Source: Bordetella parapertussis (GTDB lineage: Bacteria; Pseudomonadota; Gammaproteobacteria; Burkholderiales; Burkholderiaceae_A). Taken from it: DNA of 64,000 bases. Position numbers and translations under genes: made by a program. Location of the stretch: the NCBI GenBank assembly GCA_945862305.1, contig CAMAXF010000005.1:62001-126000 (forward strand). Direction: 5' to 3'. Below the pieces are notes generated by a model that saw only the letters and a program-made list of their open reading frames with translations, searched no databases and was not told the DNA's origin. The first letter of the stretch is position 1. The number at the start of each line of letters is the position of its first letter. This document shows, in pieces, positions 39,309-51,761 of this stretch.

Positions 39309-41216
39309 GTGAACTATCCAAAGCCATTCGACGTGATTGTGGTGGGTGGCGGCCATGCCGGCACGGAGGCCGCGTTGGCCGCGGCCCGTTCCGGTGCTGC
39401 AACGCTGCTTGTGACCCACGCCTTGGAGACGCTCGGCCAGATGTCCTGCAATCCGTCGATCGGCGGTATTGGCAAGGGTCACCTGGTGAAAGAGATCGAT
39501 GCCTTGGGTGGGGTCATGGCCATTGCCGCCGACGAGGCGGGCATTCAGTTTCGAATTCTCAACGCCTCCAAGGGCCCCGCGGTTCGGGCCACGCGGGCCC
39601 AGGCCGATCGGGTGCTCTATCGTCAGGCGATCCGAACCCGCTTGGAGAACCAGCCCAATCTGATGCTCTTCGCCCAGGCGGTTGACGACATTCTGGTGTC
39701 GGGCGATCGCGTGACGGGCGTTCGAACCCAAACCGGTGTGGTCTTTCGGGCGCCAACGGTTGTGCTGACGGCTGGCACTTTTCTCAATGGACGAATCCAC
39801 ATTGGTTTGGACCATTATTCAGCTGGCCGGGCAGGGGACCCACCGGCCGTGGCCCTCTCGCACCGTCTGAAAGAGCTCGGGCTGGCGCAGGGCCGCTTGA
39901 AGACGGGGACGCCACCGCGCCTGGATGGTCGAACGATTGATTGGCAGGTGCTTGCGCAGCAGCCGGGCGACACCGACCCGGTCCCGGTCTTCTCCTTCAT
40001 GGGAGACGCGGGCATGCATCCCAGGCAGATTGCCTGCTGGGTGACGCACACCACGGCGGCCACCCACGACCTGATTCGCAGTGGGCTGGATCGCTCGCCC
40101 ATGTTCACTGGCGTGATTGAAGGGGTTGGGCCCCGTTACTGCCCCTCGATCGAGGACAAGGTTCATCGGTTTGCCGACAAGAGCAGCCATCAGATCTATT
40201 TGGAACCCGAGGGCTTGACCACCCACGAGGTCTATCCCAACGGCATTTCCACCAGCCTTCCTTTCGACATCCAGCTCGGCATCGTTCGCTCCATGAAGGG
40301 CCTGGAGGCTGCGGACATCGTGCGCCCAGGCTATGCCATTGAGTACGACTACTTCGACCCACGTCATTTGCGGCCCAGCCTGGAAACCAAGGACATTGCC
40401 GGGCTCTTCTTCGCCGGCCAGATCAATGGCACGACGGGTTACGAGGAGGCGGCAGCCCAAGGCTTGTTGGCTGGCCTCAATGCCTCGCGGCAGGCACGGG
40501 ACCTCCCCCCATGGACGCCGGGGCGGCATGAGGCGTATCTGGGCGTGCTGGTGGATGATTTGGTCACCCGCGGGGTGACGGAGCCGTATCGGATGTTCAC
40601 GAGTCGGGCCGAGTATCGCTTGAGCTTGCGCGAGGACAACGCCGACCTGCGGCTCACAGCCATTGGACGGGCCATGGGCCTCGTGGACGATGCCCGCTGG
40701 GCCGCATTCGAGACAAAGAGAACGGCCATCGACCAGGCGAGTGACTGGGTGAAGCGAGTTCACCTGCATCCCAGTCGGCTGTCTGCTGAGCAACTGACAT
40801 CGGTCTTTGGCCACGAGCCACCCCGCCAAGAGGCCTCCTTGGCCGCGCTTCTGCGCCGGCCGGGCATTTCGTTGGAGGCCTTGCTGGGTCTGCTGCCACC
40901 CGAAGACGTTCATGTGATGGATGCCGCGGTCTGCCAGCAGGTCGACATTCAATTCAAGTACGAGGGCTACATCCAGCGCCAGGAGGATGAGATCGAGCGT
41001 CGTCAGTCCCAGGAAGACACGCCACTGCCAGAGGACCTGGACTACGCCTCCGTTCGTGGATTGTCCGTGGAGGTGCGGCAAGTGTTGGTGGCCGCCAGGC
41101 CCGCCACGGTCGGCCAGGCCGGCCGGCTTCCCGGCGTCACGCCTGCGGCGATCTCGCTGCTCTTGATTCACCTCAAACGGATGGGACGGGGTCGGGCGGT
41201 TGAGCGCGCAGCGTAA
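39309..41216 (+). CDS. mnmG: tRNA uridine-5-carboxymethylaminomethyl modification enzyme MnmG
   Basis: FAD-dependent partner of MnmE in wobble-uridine modification, 635 residues. FAD binding is shown by [21 protein letters not shown] at the N-terminus, and the family motifs [13 protein letters not shown] and the [21 protein letters not shown] region are present. The start is GTG. It heads the mnmG-rsmG-parA-parB run; rsmG begins at the very next base after its stop. Confidence 0.97.
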   Translation: MNYPKPFDVIVVGGGHAGTEAALAAARSGAATLLVTHALETLGQMSCNPSIGGIGKGHLVKEIDALGGVMAIAADEAGIQFRILNASKGPAVRATRAQADRVLYRQAIRTRLENQPNLMLFAQAVDDILVSGDRVTGVRTQTGVVFRAPTVVLTAGTFLNGRIHIGLDHYSAGRAGDPPAVALSHRLKELGLAQGRLKTGTPPRLDGRTIDWQVLAQQPGDTDPVPVFSFMGDAGMHPRQIACWVTHTTAATHDLIRSGLDRSPMFTGVIEGVGPRYCPSIEDKVHRFADKSSHQIYLEPEGLTTHEVYPNGISTSLPFDIQLGIVRSMKGLEAADIVRPGYAIEYDYFDPRHLRPSLETKDIAGLFFAGQINGTTGYEEAAAQGLLAGLNASRQARDLPPWTPGRHEAYLGVLVDDLVTRGVTEPYRMFTSRAEYRLSLREDNADLRLTAIGRAMGLVDDARWAAFETKRTAIDQASDWVKRVHLHPSRLSAEQLTSVFGHEPPRQEASLAALLRRPGISLEALLGLLPPEDVHVMDAAVCQQVDIQFKYEGYIQRQEDEIERRQSQEDTPLPEDLDYASVRGLSVEVRQVLVAARPATVGQAGRLPGVTPAAISLLLIHLKRMGRGRAVERAA

Positions 41217-41927
41217 ATGGGAGGTCCTGCATCCAGTGAGATCCTTCGGGCGTGGCAACAGTTGCCCGTCTCGCAGGCACGGCCACTCTCACAAGTTCAG
41301 GCCGACCAACTCGCAGCCTTTTTGGAGGGCATGTCTCGCTGGAATGCTGTGCACAACATCACAGCCGTTGGGGCAGAGGCGTCTGTGCCACGTCACATCT
41401 TGGATGCGTTGGTGGCCTGGCCAAGCCTACTTGACCACCTGGGCGACGAGCCGAGCCCGGTCATCCTGGATGTCGGCAGTGGGAACGGCGTTCCGGGCCT
41501 GCCTTGGGCTGTGGTGGCGCCCAGCCTGCAGGTTCATTTGGTGGAGCGGGTGGCCAGAAAGGCAGCCTTCTTGCGCAGGGCTGCGCGAGACTTGGGCTTG
41601 TCGGGCCGCGTGAGCGTCTTTCAGGAGTCGGTGGAGTCGGGCGCTGGGCTGGTTGCGGCGGCTCCTCCCCAGGGCTATGCGATCATTGCATCGCGGGCGT
41701 TTGCGGCCCTGGAGGACTTTCTTGGGCTGACTTGGCAGCATGCTGGCCCAGGCACTTGCTGGCTTTATATGGCAGGAAAACTTAGTGAAATAAAAGGTTT
41801 ATCAGGTAGTGTGTACATACATCCAGCGCATGCGTCCCGGTATGCCCTGGCATCGATTGAACCGGTGCGCGTGCCGGGGCAGGCTGGGGACAGACATCTC
41901 ATATGGATTCGGAGGGCGCAGGCATGA
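41217..41927 (+). CDS. rsmG: 16S rRNA m7G527 methyltransferase RsmG
   Basis: Methylates G527 of 16S rRNA. The 236 residues include the SAM loop VILDVGSGNGVPGLP near residue 82, the acidic LVERVARKAAFLR, and the SRAFA motif. It follows mnmG without a gap and ends by overlapping the parA start (ATGA). Codons 183-203 are unusually AT-rich (41763-41825), using ATA, TTA and AAA repeatedly in an otherwise GC-rich gene. Confidence 0.94.
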   Translation: MGGPASSEILRAWQQLPVSQARPLSQVQADQLAAFLEGMSRWNAVHNITAVGAEASVPRHILDALVAWPSLLDHLGDEPSPVILDVGSGNGVPGLPWAVVAPSLQVHLVERVARKAAFLRRAARDLGLSGRVSVFQESVESGAGLVAAAPPQGYAIIASRAFAALEDFLGLTWQHAGPGTCWLYMAGKLSEIKGLSGSVYIHPAHASRYALASIEPVRVPGQAGDRHLIWIRRAQA

Positions 41928-42745
41928 CCACCATCACACCCCGCAAGACACATATCTTTGCGGTGGCGAATCAAAAGGGCGGGGTGGGTAAAACCACCAC
42001 GGCCGTCAACTTGGCTGCCGCCATGGCACGCTTGGGCTTTCGGGCCTTGCTCGTCGATCTCGACCCCCAAGGCAACGCAACCATGGGCAGCGGCATCGAC
42101 AAGAGCAGCCTGACACAGTCGGTCTACCCCATGCTCGTGGGGCTGGCAGGGGCGGCCGCCGTGCGTGTGAGCACCCCCGGTGGCTTCGACCTCTTGCCGG
42201 CCAACCGAGACCTGGCGGGTGCCGAGGTGGAGCTGGTCGATCTCGATGATCGCGAGCACCGCCTTGCCAAAGGCCTGGCGGACATCGCCGCCGACTACGA
42301 CATTGTGGTCATCGACTGCCCCCCATCGCTCTCGCTGCTGACCCTCAATGGGCTGTGCGCCGCCCACGGGGTGGTGATCCCCATGCAGTGTGAGTACTTC
42401 GCACTCGAGGGCCTCTCCGACCTGGTCAATTCGATCAAGCGGGTGCATGCCGGTCTGAACCGAGAGCTGCGAATCATTGGCCTGCTGCGGGTCATGTTCG
42501 ATCCCCGAATGACCCTCTCCCAGCAGGTCAGCGACCAGCTCGAGCGGCACTTCGCAGAGAAGGTCTTCAAGACCGTGATTCCCCGAAATGTCCGCCTGGC
42601 CGAGGCCCCCAGCCATGGGCAGTCCGGCCTCGATTACGACCCAGCCTCAAGGGGCTCTCAGGCTTACTTGTCGTTTGCCCAGGAGCTCGTGGCCCGAATG
42701 GGCATGGTGCGTGGCGCCGCGGCAGTTCAGGAGGTGACGCAATGA
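41924..42745 (+). CDS. parA: chromosome partitioning ATPase ParA (Soj)
   Basis: Walker-type ATPase that moves ParB-parS complexes, 273 residues. The deviant P-loop QKGGVGKTTTA is near residue 22, with DLDPQGNAT and VVIDCPPSLS as the other ATPase motifs. I start at 41924, since GGAGG at 41911-41915 is well placed and the ATGA overlaps the rsmG stop; an ATG at 41903 is less likely. The parB start overlaps its stop in the same way. Confidence 0.97.
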   Translation: MTTITPRKTHIFAVANQKGGVGKTTTAVNLAAAMARLGFRALLVDLDPQGNATMGSGIDKSSLTQSVYPMLVGLAGAAAVRVSTPGGFDLLPANRDLAGAEVELVDLDDREHRLAKGLADIAADYDIVVIDCPPSLSLLTLNGLCAAHGVVIPMQCEYFALEGLSDLVNSIKRVHAGLNRELRIIGLLRVMFDPRMTLSQQVSDQLERHFAEKVFKTVIPRNVRLAEAPSHGQSGLDYDPASRGSQAYLSFAQELVARMGMVRGAAAVQEVTQ

Positions 42746-43644
42746 GCTTGAAGAAAAAAGGCCTTGGACGCGGCCTGGAAGTCTTGTTGGGGGCTTCCAC
42801 GCCCATGCAAGAGGCCACTGATGGCCTGGTGTCCCTGCCGCTGACGGCACTGCAAGCAGGCCGTTACCAGCCTCGGCAGGTCATGGATGAGTCGGGGCTT
42901 GAGGAGCTTGCCGATTCCATCCGCCGGCAGGGCGTGTTGCAGCCCATCGTCGTACGGCCCATCAGCACCGGAACCGACACCGTCGCCTACGAGATCATCG
43001 CCGGCGAACGCCGCTTCCGAGCCACCAAGCTCGCTGGGCTCACGGAGATTCCTGCTGTGGTCAAGGCCGTGGATGACCAGACGGCCCTGGCCATGGCGCT
43101 TATTGAGAATCTGCAGCGTCGAGACCTCTCGGCCCTTGAAGAGGCGCAGGGCATTTCCCGGCTCATCGAAGAGTTCGGGCTGACCCATGAGCAGGCCGCC
43201 CAGGCTGTAGGCCGCTCCCGCAGTGCCACCACCAACTTGCTGCGGCTCTTGCAATTGCCCCAGGCCGTGCAGGCCTATCTGCGGGAAGGCCAACTGGAGG
43301 CAGGCCATGCCCGAGTGTTGCTGACCCTACCTGCCCCGCAGCAGCGTGCCTTGGCTGAGTTGGCTGTGGCCCAGGGGCTGTCGGTTCGGGACGTGGAGGA
43401 GCGCGCCCGCCGGCTGGCAGGCGCATCCGGTTTGAGCAAGTCAGGTGGCACCAAGCGCGCGGCTGCAGCCGAGGCGAGTGCCGACTGGCGTCGCATGGAA
43501 GAGGTGCTGTCTGACCAGCTCGGGCTGGTGGTGGCTTTAAAGCCAAAAGGGGCCGGCGGGGAGTTGCGGGTGCAGTTCAACAGCCCCGAGGAATTTGAAG
43601 GCCTCTTGCAGCGGCTCGTCCCCGTAAACACCGAGGGTTTTTGA
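42742..43644 (+). CDS. parB: chromosome partitioning protein ParB
   Basis: CTP-dependent clamp that binds parS and spreads, 300 residues. The N-terminus KKKGLGRGLEVLLG is typical, the CTP-binding GERRFRATK is near residue 90, and the helix-turn-helix covers about 150-185 (THEQAAQAVGRSRSATTNLLRLL). The C-terminal dimer domain is short. Its likely binding sites are the two parS palindromes in front of mnmG. Its stop codon lies within the -35 hexamer of the atp promoter. Confidence 0.97.
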   Translation: MSLKKKGLGRGLEVLLGASTPMQEATDGLVSLPLTALQAGRYQPRQVMDESGLEELADSIRRQGVLQPIVVRPISTGTDTVAYEIIAGERRFRATKLAGLTEIPAVVKAVDDQTALAMALIENLQRRDLSALEEAQGISRLIEEFGLTHEQAAQAVGRSRSATTNLLRLLQLPQAVQAYLREGQLEAGHARVLLTLPAPQQRALAELAVAQGLSVRDVEERARRLAGASGLSKSGGTKRAAAAEASADWRRMEEVLSDQLGLVVALKPKGAGGELRVQFNSPEEFEGLLQRLVPVNTEGF

Positions 43645-43670
43645 CAATGGACGCTCGCCCCCTTTACACT
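43641..43670 (+). promoter_or_regulatory. sigma-70 promoter of the atp operon
   Basis: TTGACA (43641-43646) and TACACT (43665-43670) with an 18-base spacer make a strong promoter; the start would be near 43677, about 33 bases before atpI. The -35 contains the parB stop codon. Confidence 0.8.
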
Positions 43671-43709
43671 CCACAGGCTTAACCGAAGCGGCTGGTAGAC
43701 AAGATTCGA

Positions 43710-44114
43710 ATGATCAGGGTGCCAGTTGTTCAGGGGGTCTTGGTGGGCGTATGCGCCGCGTTGGCCGCACTCCACTCGGCGCCAACGGGCTGGAGCGTGT
43801 TGCTCGGTGGTCTGTCGATCGTGCTGCCCAACCTTCTGTTTGCCTGGCGATTGCAGTTGGCTTCACCGAATCGGGCGGTGGTTGTTTGGATGATTGGCGA
43901 GCTTCTCAAAATGATGCTGTCCGTTGTCCTGCTGGTCTTGGTGGCCACATGGTTCGAGGGCTTGGTCTGGCCAGGTCTGCTGCTCGGAATTGCCGTAGCA
44001 GCCATGTCGATCTTTGTGGCGCCTTGGGTATTGAATCGGGCGGTTCGTCAGCAAGACGCCCAACGAATTGATCGTAGGCTACGGCAGGCGCCGGAGTCCG
44101 TTGAAACGAAGTAA
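43710..44114 (+). CDS. atpI: ATP synthase subunit I
   Basis: Small membrane protein of 134 residues with four helices, a non-stoichiometric accessory factor of the F1Fo synthase (c-ring assembly or Mg2+ supply in studied cases). Helix order and the conserved LLGGLSIVLPNLLFAWR and GELLKMMLSVVLL match AtpI. It is the first gene of the atp operon and has only a weak ribosome site. Confidence 0.9.
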   Translation: MIRVPVVQGVLVGVCAALAALHSAPTGWSVLLGGLSIVLPNLLFAWRLQLASPNRAVVVWMIGELLKMMLSVVLLVLVATWFEGLVWPGLLLGIAVAAMSIFVAPWVLNRAVRQQDAQRIDRRLRQAPESVETK

Positions 44115-45277
<1,163 letters not shown>

Positions 45278-45313
45278 GACGGGCTCTGATCAAGACTCTG
45301 TGAGGACTGCGCT

Positions 45314-45784
45314 GTGAATCTGAACGCAACCCTGGTCGCCCAGCTGGTCGTATTTTTTGTACTGGCTTGGTTCACCATGAAATTCGTATGGCCCCCGATC
45401 ATGAAGGCGCTCGATGAGCGGGCTCAGAAAATCGCCGAAGGCCTCGCCGCGGCCGACAAGGCCAAGGCCGACATGGTCATGGCTGAGCGCCGGGCTGCCG
45501 AGGAAATGGGCAAGGCTAAGGATGTCGCCGGTGAGGTTCGTGCGTCGGCTGAGAAGCAGGCCAACCTCCTTATCGAACAGGCCAGGTCCGAGGCCACCCG
45601 TATCGTTGCAGCCGCCCGAGAGGCAGCCGAGAAGGAGGCCGAGTCGGTGGTTCAGTCTGCGCGTGACAGCCTTCGTGACGAGGTGGCCACCTTGGCGGTC
45701 AAGGGCGCGGAGCAGATCCTGCGCCGAGAAGTCGATGCCAAGGCTCATGCAGACCTGCTCAAGCACTTGAAGAACGAGCTCTGA
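45314..45784 (+). CDS. atpF: F1Fo ATP synthase subunit b
   Basis: Peripheral stalk subunit of 156 residues with one N-terminal helix ([20 protein letters not shown]) and a long Ala/Glu/Lys-rich coiled coil. The start is GTG. It ends one base before atpH. Confidence 0.96.
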   Translation: MNLNATLVAQLVVFFVLAWFTMKFVWPPIMKALDERAQKIAEGLAAADKAKADMVMAERRAAEEMGKAKDVAGEVRASAEKQANLLIEQARSEATRIVAAAREAAEKEAESVVQSARDSLRDEVATLAVKGAEQILRREVDAKAHADLLKHLKNEL

Positions 45785-45785
45785 T

Positions 45786-46322
45786 ATGGCGGAAGTCGCA
45801 ACCATTGCGCGGCCATACGCAGAGGCCGCCTTCGCGGTGGCCCGCGCAGATGCAGCGGCCATGTCTGCATGGTCTGCTGCACTCGGACGGCTGGCTGCTA
45901 TCGCGGCCGACGATGCCACGCAATCGCTTTATGGCAATCCGTCTGTTGGGCCAGACCAGCTCGCCAAATTGTTTTCAGATGCCGCAGGTGGCCTCACTGG
46001 CCCGGTGGAAAATTTTGTGAAGCTGCTGGCCGAGAACGGCCGGCTCTCCACCCTGCCAGAGATCGCCACACGCTTTGAGGCGCTCAAGAATGCGGCCAAT
46101 GCCACCCTTGCGGCGCGAGTGGAAACAGCCTTTGCCTTGTCCGCGGCCGAGCAGGCCGAGATCAAGGCGCTGCTTGAAAAAAAATACGGCCAGGCCGTGA
46201 CCCTCACCACCGAGGAGGCCAAGGGCCTGATCGGTGGCGTGAGGATCTCGATTGGCGACGAAGTGATCGATGCATCGGTGAGTGGCAAGCTCGCCAAGAT
46301 GACATCCGCCCTGATGAACTAG
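45786..46322 (+). CDS. atpH: F1Fo ATP synthase subunit delta
   Basis: Connects the peripheral stalk to the top of F1. The 178 residues begin ATIARPYAEAAF, and the C-terminal GGVRISIGDEVIDASVSGKL is the most conserved part of the family. ATG directly follows the atpF stop. Confidence 0.96.
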   Translation: MAEVATIARPYAEAAFAVARADAAAMSAWSAALGRLAAIAADDATQSLYGNPSVGPDQLAKLFSDAAGGLTGPVENFVKLLAENGRLSTLPEIATRFEALKNAANATLAARVETAFALSAAEQAEIKALLEKKYGQAVTLTTEEAKGLIGGVRISIGDEVIDASVSGKLAKMTSALMN

Positions 46323-46333
46323 GAGCAATTTGA

Positions 46334-47881
46334 ATGCAACTGAACCCCTCTGAAATTAGTGAGCTGCTCAAGGGCAAAATCCAAGGCCTTAATCTGGTCG
46401 CGGACACACGCAACCAGGGCACGGTGGTCTCGGTCACCGACGGCATCTGCCGCATCCACGGGCTCTCGAATGTGATGCAAGGTGAAATGCTGGAGTTTCC
46501 CAACAACACCATCGGCCTGGCCCTCAATCTTGAGCGCGACTCCGTTGGTGCGGTGGTGCTGGGTGAGTACACCGAGATCTCAGAGGGCGACGTGGTCAAG
46601 GCCACCGGTCGAATTCTGGATGTTCCTGTGGGACCAGAGCTCATTGGCCGCGTGCTGAACGCACTGGGTCAGCCCATCGATGGCAAAGGCCCCATCAATG
46701 CCAAGATGACCGACGTTATCGAGAAGGTCGCCCCCGGCGTGATCTACCGTAAGTCGGTCTCGCAGCCGGTTCAGACCGGTCTGAAGGCCGTGGACTCCAT
46801 GGTGCCTGTGGGCCGTGGTCAGCGTGAGCTGATCATTGGCGACCGCCAGACCGGCAAGACCGCTGTGGCCGTCGACACGATCATCAATCAGAAGGGTCAG
46901 AAGATGACCTGCGTCTACGTGGCGATTGGTCAGAAGGCCTCCACCATTGCCAACGTGGTGCGCAAGCTCGAAGAGACGGGTGCCATGGCCTACACCATTG
47001 TGGTGGCCGCCACGGCTTCGGAGTCGGCTGCCATGCAGTATCTGTCGGCCTATTCCGGCTGCACCATGGGAGAGTACTTCCGCGACCGTGGCGAGGACGC
47101 CCTCATCATTTACGACGATCTCTCCAAGCAGGCCGTGGCCTACCGTCAGGTTTCACTGCTGCTGCGCCGCCCGCCGGGCCGTGAGGCGTTCCCTGGCGAT
47201 GTCTTCTATCTCCACTCCCGCCTGCTCGAGCGGGCCGCCCGGGTCAACGAGGAATACGTTGAGAAGTTCACCAATGGTGCCGTCAAGGGCAAGACCGGTT
47301 CACTCACAGCCCTTCCCATCATTGAAACCCAGGCTGGCGACGTCTCTGCATTTGTGCCCACCAACGTGATTTCTATCACCGACGGTCAGATCTTCCTCGA
47401 GACCGATCTGTTCAACGCCGGCATTCGCCCTGCGCTTAACGCCGGTATTTCGGTGTCGCGTGTGGGTGGTGCGGCCCAGACCAAGCTCATGAAGCGCAAG
47501 GACACGGGCGCAGGTGTGCGTCTGGCCCTGGCCCAGTACCGCGAGCTGGCTGCCTTTGCGCAGTTTGCCTCGGACCTCGACGAGACCACCCGCAAGCAGC
47601 TCGAGCGTGGCCGCCTTGTTACCGAGCTCATGAAGCAGCCCCAGTACCAGCCGCTCAAGATCTGGGAGATGGCGCTCACCCTGTTTGCGGTGAACAACAA
47701 CTACATGGATGACGTCGATGTCTCCAAGGCCAGTGCCTTCGAGCGGGCTTTGCGCGACCACGTGCGCAACAAGCACGTTGCACTGGCCGATGCCATCGAA
47801 GCCGCCAAGGATCTCTCTGCAGACCATGAGGCCCAGCTGCGCAAGGCCATCGAAGACTTTAAGAAGACCGGCGCCTACTAA
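46334..47881 (+). CDS. atpA: F1Fo ATP synthase subunit alpha
   Basis: Non-catalytic nucleotide-binding subunit of F1, 515 residues. The P-loop is GDRQTGKT near residue 170, followed by [10 protein letters not shown], and the family signature segment [16 protein letters not shown] [14 protein letters not shown] is at about 370. A good AGGAG precedes the start. Confidence 0.97.
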   Translation: MQLNPSEISELLKGKIQGLNLVADTRNQGTVVSVTDGICRIHGLSNVMQGEMLEFPNNTIGLALNLERDSVGAVVLGEYTEISEGDVVKATGRILDVPVGPELIGRVLNALGQPIDGKGPINAKMTDVIEKVAPGVIYRKSVSQPVQTGLKAVDSMVPVGRGQRELIIGDRQTGKTAVAVDTIINQKGQKMTCVYVAIGQKASTIANVVRKLEETGAMAYTIVVAATASESAAMQYLSAYSGCTMGEYFRDRGEDALIIYDDLSKQAVAYRQVSLLLRRPPGREAFPGDVFYLHSRLLERAARVNEEYVEKFTNGAVKGKTGSLTALPIIETQAGDVSAFVPTNVISITDGQIFLETDLFNAGIRPALNAGISVSRVGGAAQTKLMKRKDTGAGVRLALAQYRELAAFAQFASDLDETTRKQLERGRLVTELMKQPQYQPLKIWEMALTLFAVNNNYMDDVDVSKASAFERALRDHVRNKHVALADAIEAAKDLSADHEAQLRKAIEDFKKTGAY

Positions 47882-47890
47882 GGACCCCCC

Positions 47891-48760
47891 ATGCCAGGCT
47901 CAAAAGAGATACGCAACAAGATCAAGAGCGTTCAAAACACGCGCAAGATCACCAAGGCCATGGAAATGGTCGCGGCCTCGAAGATGCGCCGCGCGCAAGA
48001 GCGCATGCGCGCCGGTCGCCCCTATGTGGAAAAGGTTCGTGCCATTTGTGCAAACCTCAGCCACGCCACACCGGAGTTCGTACACCCCTACATGACCCGG
48101 CGCAAAGAGATCAAGCGCATTGGACTCATCGTGGTCACCTCCGACAAAGGCCTGTGCGGTGGTTTGAACACCAACCTGCTGCGCCAAGTGGTGACACGCG
48201 TCAAAGAGTGGGAAGCCGCTGGTGCGAGCGTGCAGGTCACGGCGTTTGGCAATAAGGGCTTTGGCTTTTTCAGCCGCATGGGCTCGAAGGTGGTGAGCCA
48301 CGTCATTGGTCTGGGCGATGCCCCGCAGCTCGGCACACTCATTGGCCCCGTCAAGGTTCAACTCGACGCCTTTGCGGCCGGTGAGCTCGATGCGGTGTTC
48401 TTGGCGTCCAATCAGTTCGTGAACACCATGAAGCAAGACCCCACCGTGATGGAACTGCTTCCCCTGACCGACGATCGTCTGGAGCGGACCGACCCCAATC
48501 ACGACTGGGATTACCTCTACGAGCCCAATGCAGAGGTGGTGCTCTCCGAGCTGCTCACCCGCTATTTGGAGTCAGTGGTGTTTCAGGCGGTGGCCGAGAA
48601 CATGGCCTGCGAGCAGAGCGCCCGCATGGTGGCTATGAAGGCCGCCTCGGACAACGCCAAGCAGCTCATCGAAAGCCTGCAACTGTCCTACAACAAGGCG
48701 CGCCAGGCCGCCATCACCAAAGAATTGTCGGAAATCGTGGGCGGTGCAGCGGCTGTGTAA
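47891..48760 (+). CDS. atpG: F1Fo ATP synthase subunit gamma
   Basis: Central rotor shaft, 289 residues, with long N- and C-terminal helices ([20 protein letters not shown] at the start and an [14 protein letters not shown] end). Both ends match the family. Confidence 0.97.
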   Translation: MPGSKEIRNKIKSVQNTRKITKAMEMVAASKMRRAQERMRAGRPYVEKVRAICANLSHATPEFVHPYMTRRKEIKRIGLIVVTSDKGLCGGLNTNLLRQVVTRVKEWEAAGASVQVTAFGNKGFGFFSRMGSKVVSHVIGLGDAPQLGTLIGPVKVQLDAFAAGELDAVFLASNQFVNTMKQDPTVMELLPLTDDRLERTDPNHDWDYLYEPNAEVVLSELLTRYLESVVFQAVAENMACEQSARMVAMKAASDNAKQLIESLQLSYNKARQAAITKELSEIVGGAAAV

Positions 48761-48794
48761 GCCCCACGCCCACATGCAATTAACAAACGTTTAG

Positions 48795-50222
<1,428 letters not shown>

Positions 50223-50243
50223 TTCAATCGGAGTCCATGCCCC

Positions 50244-50660
50244 ATGGCCGGAACCATTCAAGTCGACGTTGTCAGCGCCCAAGAGATGATCTTCTCTGGG
50301 GAGGCCGAGTTCGTGGCCCTTCCCGGAGAGCAGGGCGAGCTGGGCATTCTGCCGGGGCACATCCCGCTCATCACCCGCATTCGTCCTGGCACGGTTCGCA
50401 TCAAGGTCAATGGCCAAGAAGAGCTCATCTTTGTGGCCGGTGGCATCTTGGAAGTGCAGCCTCGCGTGGTCACGGTGCTCGCCGACACGGCCATCCGTGG
50501 AAAAGACCTCGATGAGGCCAAGGCTGAACAAGCCCGTAAGGATGCCGAAACCGCGCTTGCCAATCGCAACACCGACATCAATTACGCAGCCGCCCAGGCG
50601 GAGCTGGCCATCGCATCGGCCCAGCTCGCCGCCCTGAAGCAGTTCAGAAGCCGCAAGTAA
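50244..50660 (+). CDS. atpC: F1Fo ATP synthase subunit epsilon
   Basis: Regulatory subunit of F1, 138 residues: an N-terminal beta-sandwich ([34 protein letters not shown]) and a C-terminal helical hairpin that can inhibit ATP hydrolysis. It closes the atp operon; no terminator is visible before hemE. Confidence 0.96.
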   Translation: MAGTIQVDVVSAQEMIFSGEAEFVALPGEQGELGILPGHIPLITRIRPGTVRIKVNGQEELIFVAGGILEVQPRVVTVLADTAIRGKDLDEAKAEQARKDAETALANRNTDINYAAAQAELAIASAQLAALKQFRSRK

Positions 50661-50682
50661 GCGGCCCGCGGCACCCCCAGAT

Positions 50683-51750
50683 TTGGCCCAGACCAACGAC
50701 CTCTTTTTACGGGCCCTTGCCCGGCAGCCGGTGGAGCGAACCCCGGTCTGGCTCATGCGCCAGGCGGGCCGTTATCTGCCGGAGTACAACGCCACCCGCA
50801 AGAAGGCCGGCAACTTTCTGGCCTTGTGCAAGAACCCCGAGCTGGCCTGCGAGGTCACCCTTCAGCCGATTGATCGTTACGGCCTGGATGCGGCCATTCT
50901 GTTCTCGGACATCCTCACCATCCCGGATGCCTTTGGCCTTGGCCTGCATTTCGTAGAGGGGGAAGGCCCGCGCTTTCACCGAAAGATTGAGTCCGAGGCC
51001 GACCTTGCGGTCATGCCCAATGTCGACATGGCCGAGGCCCTCTCCTACGTGGGCGATGCGGTTGCACTCATTCGCAAAACCCTCGATGGCCGCGTGCCCC
51101 TCATTGGCTTCTCAGGCAGCCCATGGACACTGGCCTGTTACATGCTCGCCGGCGGCAGCAGCTCCGACGACTTTTTGTCGGTGCGCAAATGGATCTACAG
51201 CCGCCCAGACCTGGTGCAGGCCCTGCTCAAGCGCCTCACCCATGCCGTCACCGACTACTGCGACATGCAGGTGCGCGCGGGCGCGCAGGCCATCATGCTC
51301 TTCGACAGCTGGGGTGGCCTGCTGGCAGACCAATCCTTCGATGCTTTCTCGCTGCAAGCCTTGGAGACCATTGTGGGCGACCTGCGGGCCCGCCATCCGC
51401 AGACCCCGGTCATCGTGTTCGTCAAAGGTGGTGGCCAGTGGATGGAGCGCATTGCGGCCACCGGCTGCCAGGGCGTGGGCCTCGACTGGACGGCCAACCT
51501 CGGCCAAGCCCGCCGCCTGATCGGCGACCGCTGCGCCCTGCAAGGCAACCTGGACCCAGCCGTTCTGCTCGGCACGCCTGCGCACATCGAGGCCGAGGCC
51601 ACCAAGGTGGTCAACAACTTTGGAAAATTATCGGCGGGTGCGGGCCACATCTTTAATTTGGGTCATGGCATCTCGCAGTTCACGCCCATCGACCACGTCA
51701 CATGCCTCGTGGAGGCTGTTGCAAAGGCCAGCCGCCAGCAGGCTACCTGA
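50683..51750 (+). CDS. hemE: uroporphyrinogen decarboxylase
   Basis: Haem pathway enzyme that decarboxylates four acetates of uroporphyrinogen III to give coproporphyrinogen III. The 355 residues include MRQAGRYLPEY, with its substrate Arg, and GFSGSPWTLACYM. The start is TTG at 50683: the next ATG would delete the conserved DLFLRALARQPV. It follows atpC by 22 bases. Confidence 0.96.
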   Translation: MAQTNDLFLRALARQPVERTPVWLMRQAGRYLPEYNATRKKAGNFLALCKNPELACEVTLQPIDRYGLDAAILFSDILTIPDAFGLGLHFVEGEGPRFHRKIESEADLAVMPNVDMAEALSYVGDAVALIRKTLDGRVPLIGFSGSPWTLACYMLAGGSSSDDFLSVRKWIYSRPDLVQALLKRLTHAVTDYCDMQVRAGAQAIMLFDSWGGLLADQSFDAFSLQALETIVGDLRARHPQTPVIVFVKGGGQWMERIAATGCQGVGLDWTANLGQARRLIGDRCALQGNLDPAVLLGTPAHIEAEATKVVNNFGKLSAGAGHIFNLGHGISQFTPIDHVTCLVEAVAKASRQQAT

Positions 51751-51761
51751 GCGCAGCACGC

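Noticed and set aside
39819..41258. 479-codon open frame antisense to mnmG
   Set aside because: Shadow frame of a highly conserved gene.
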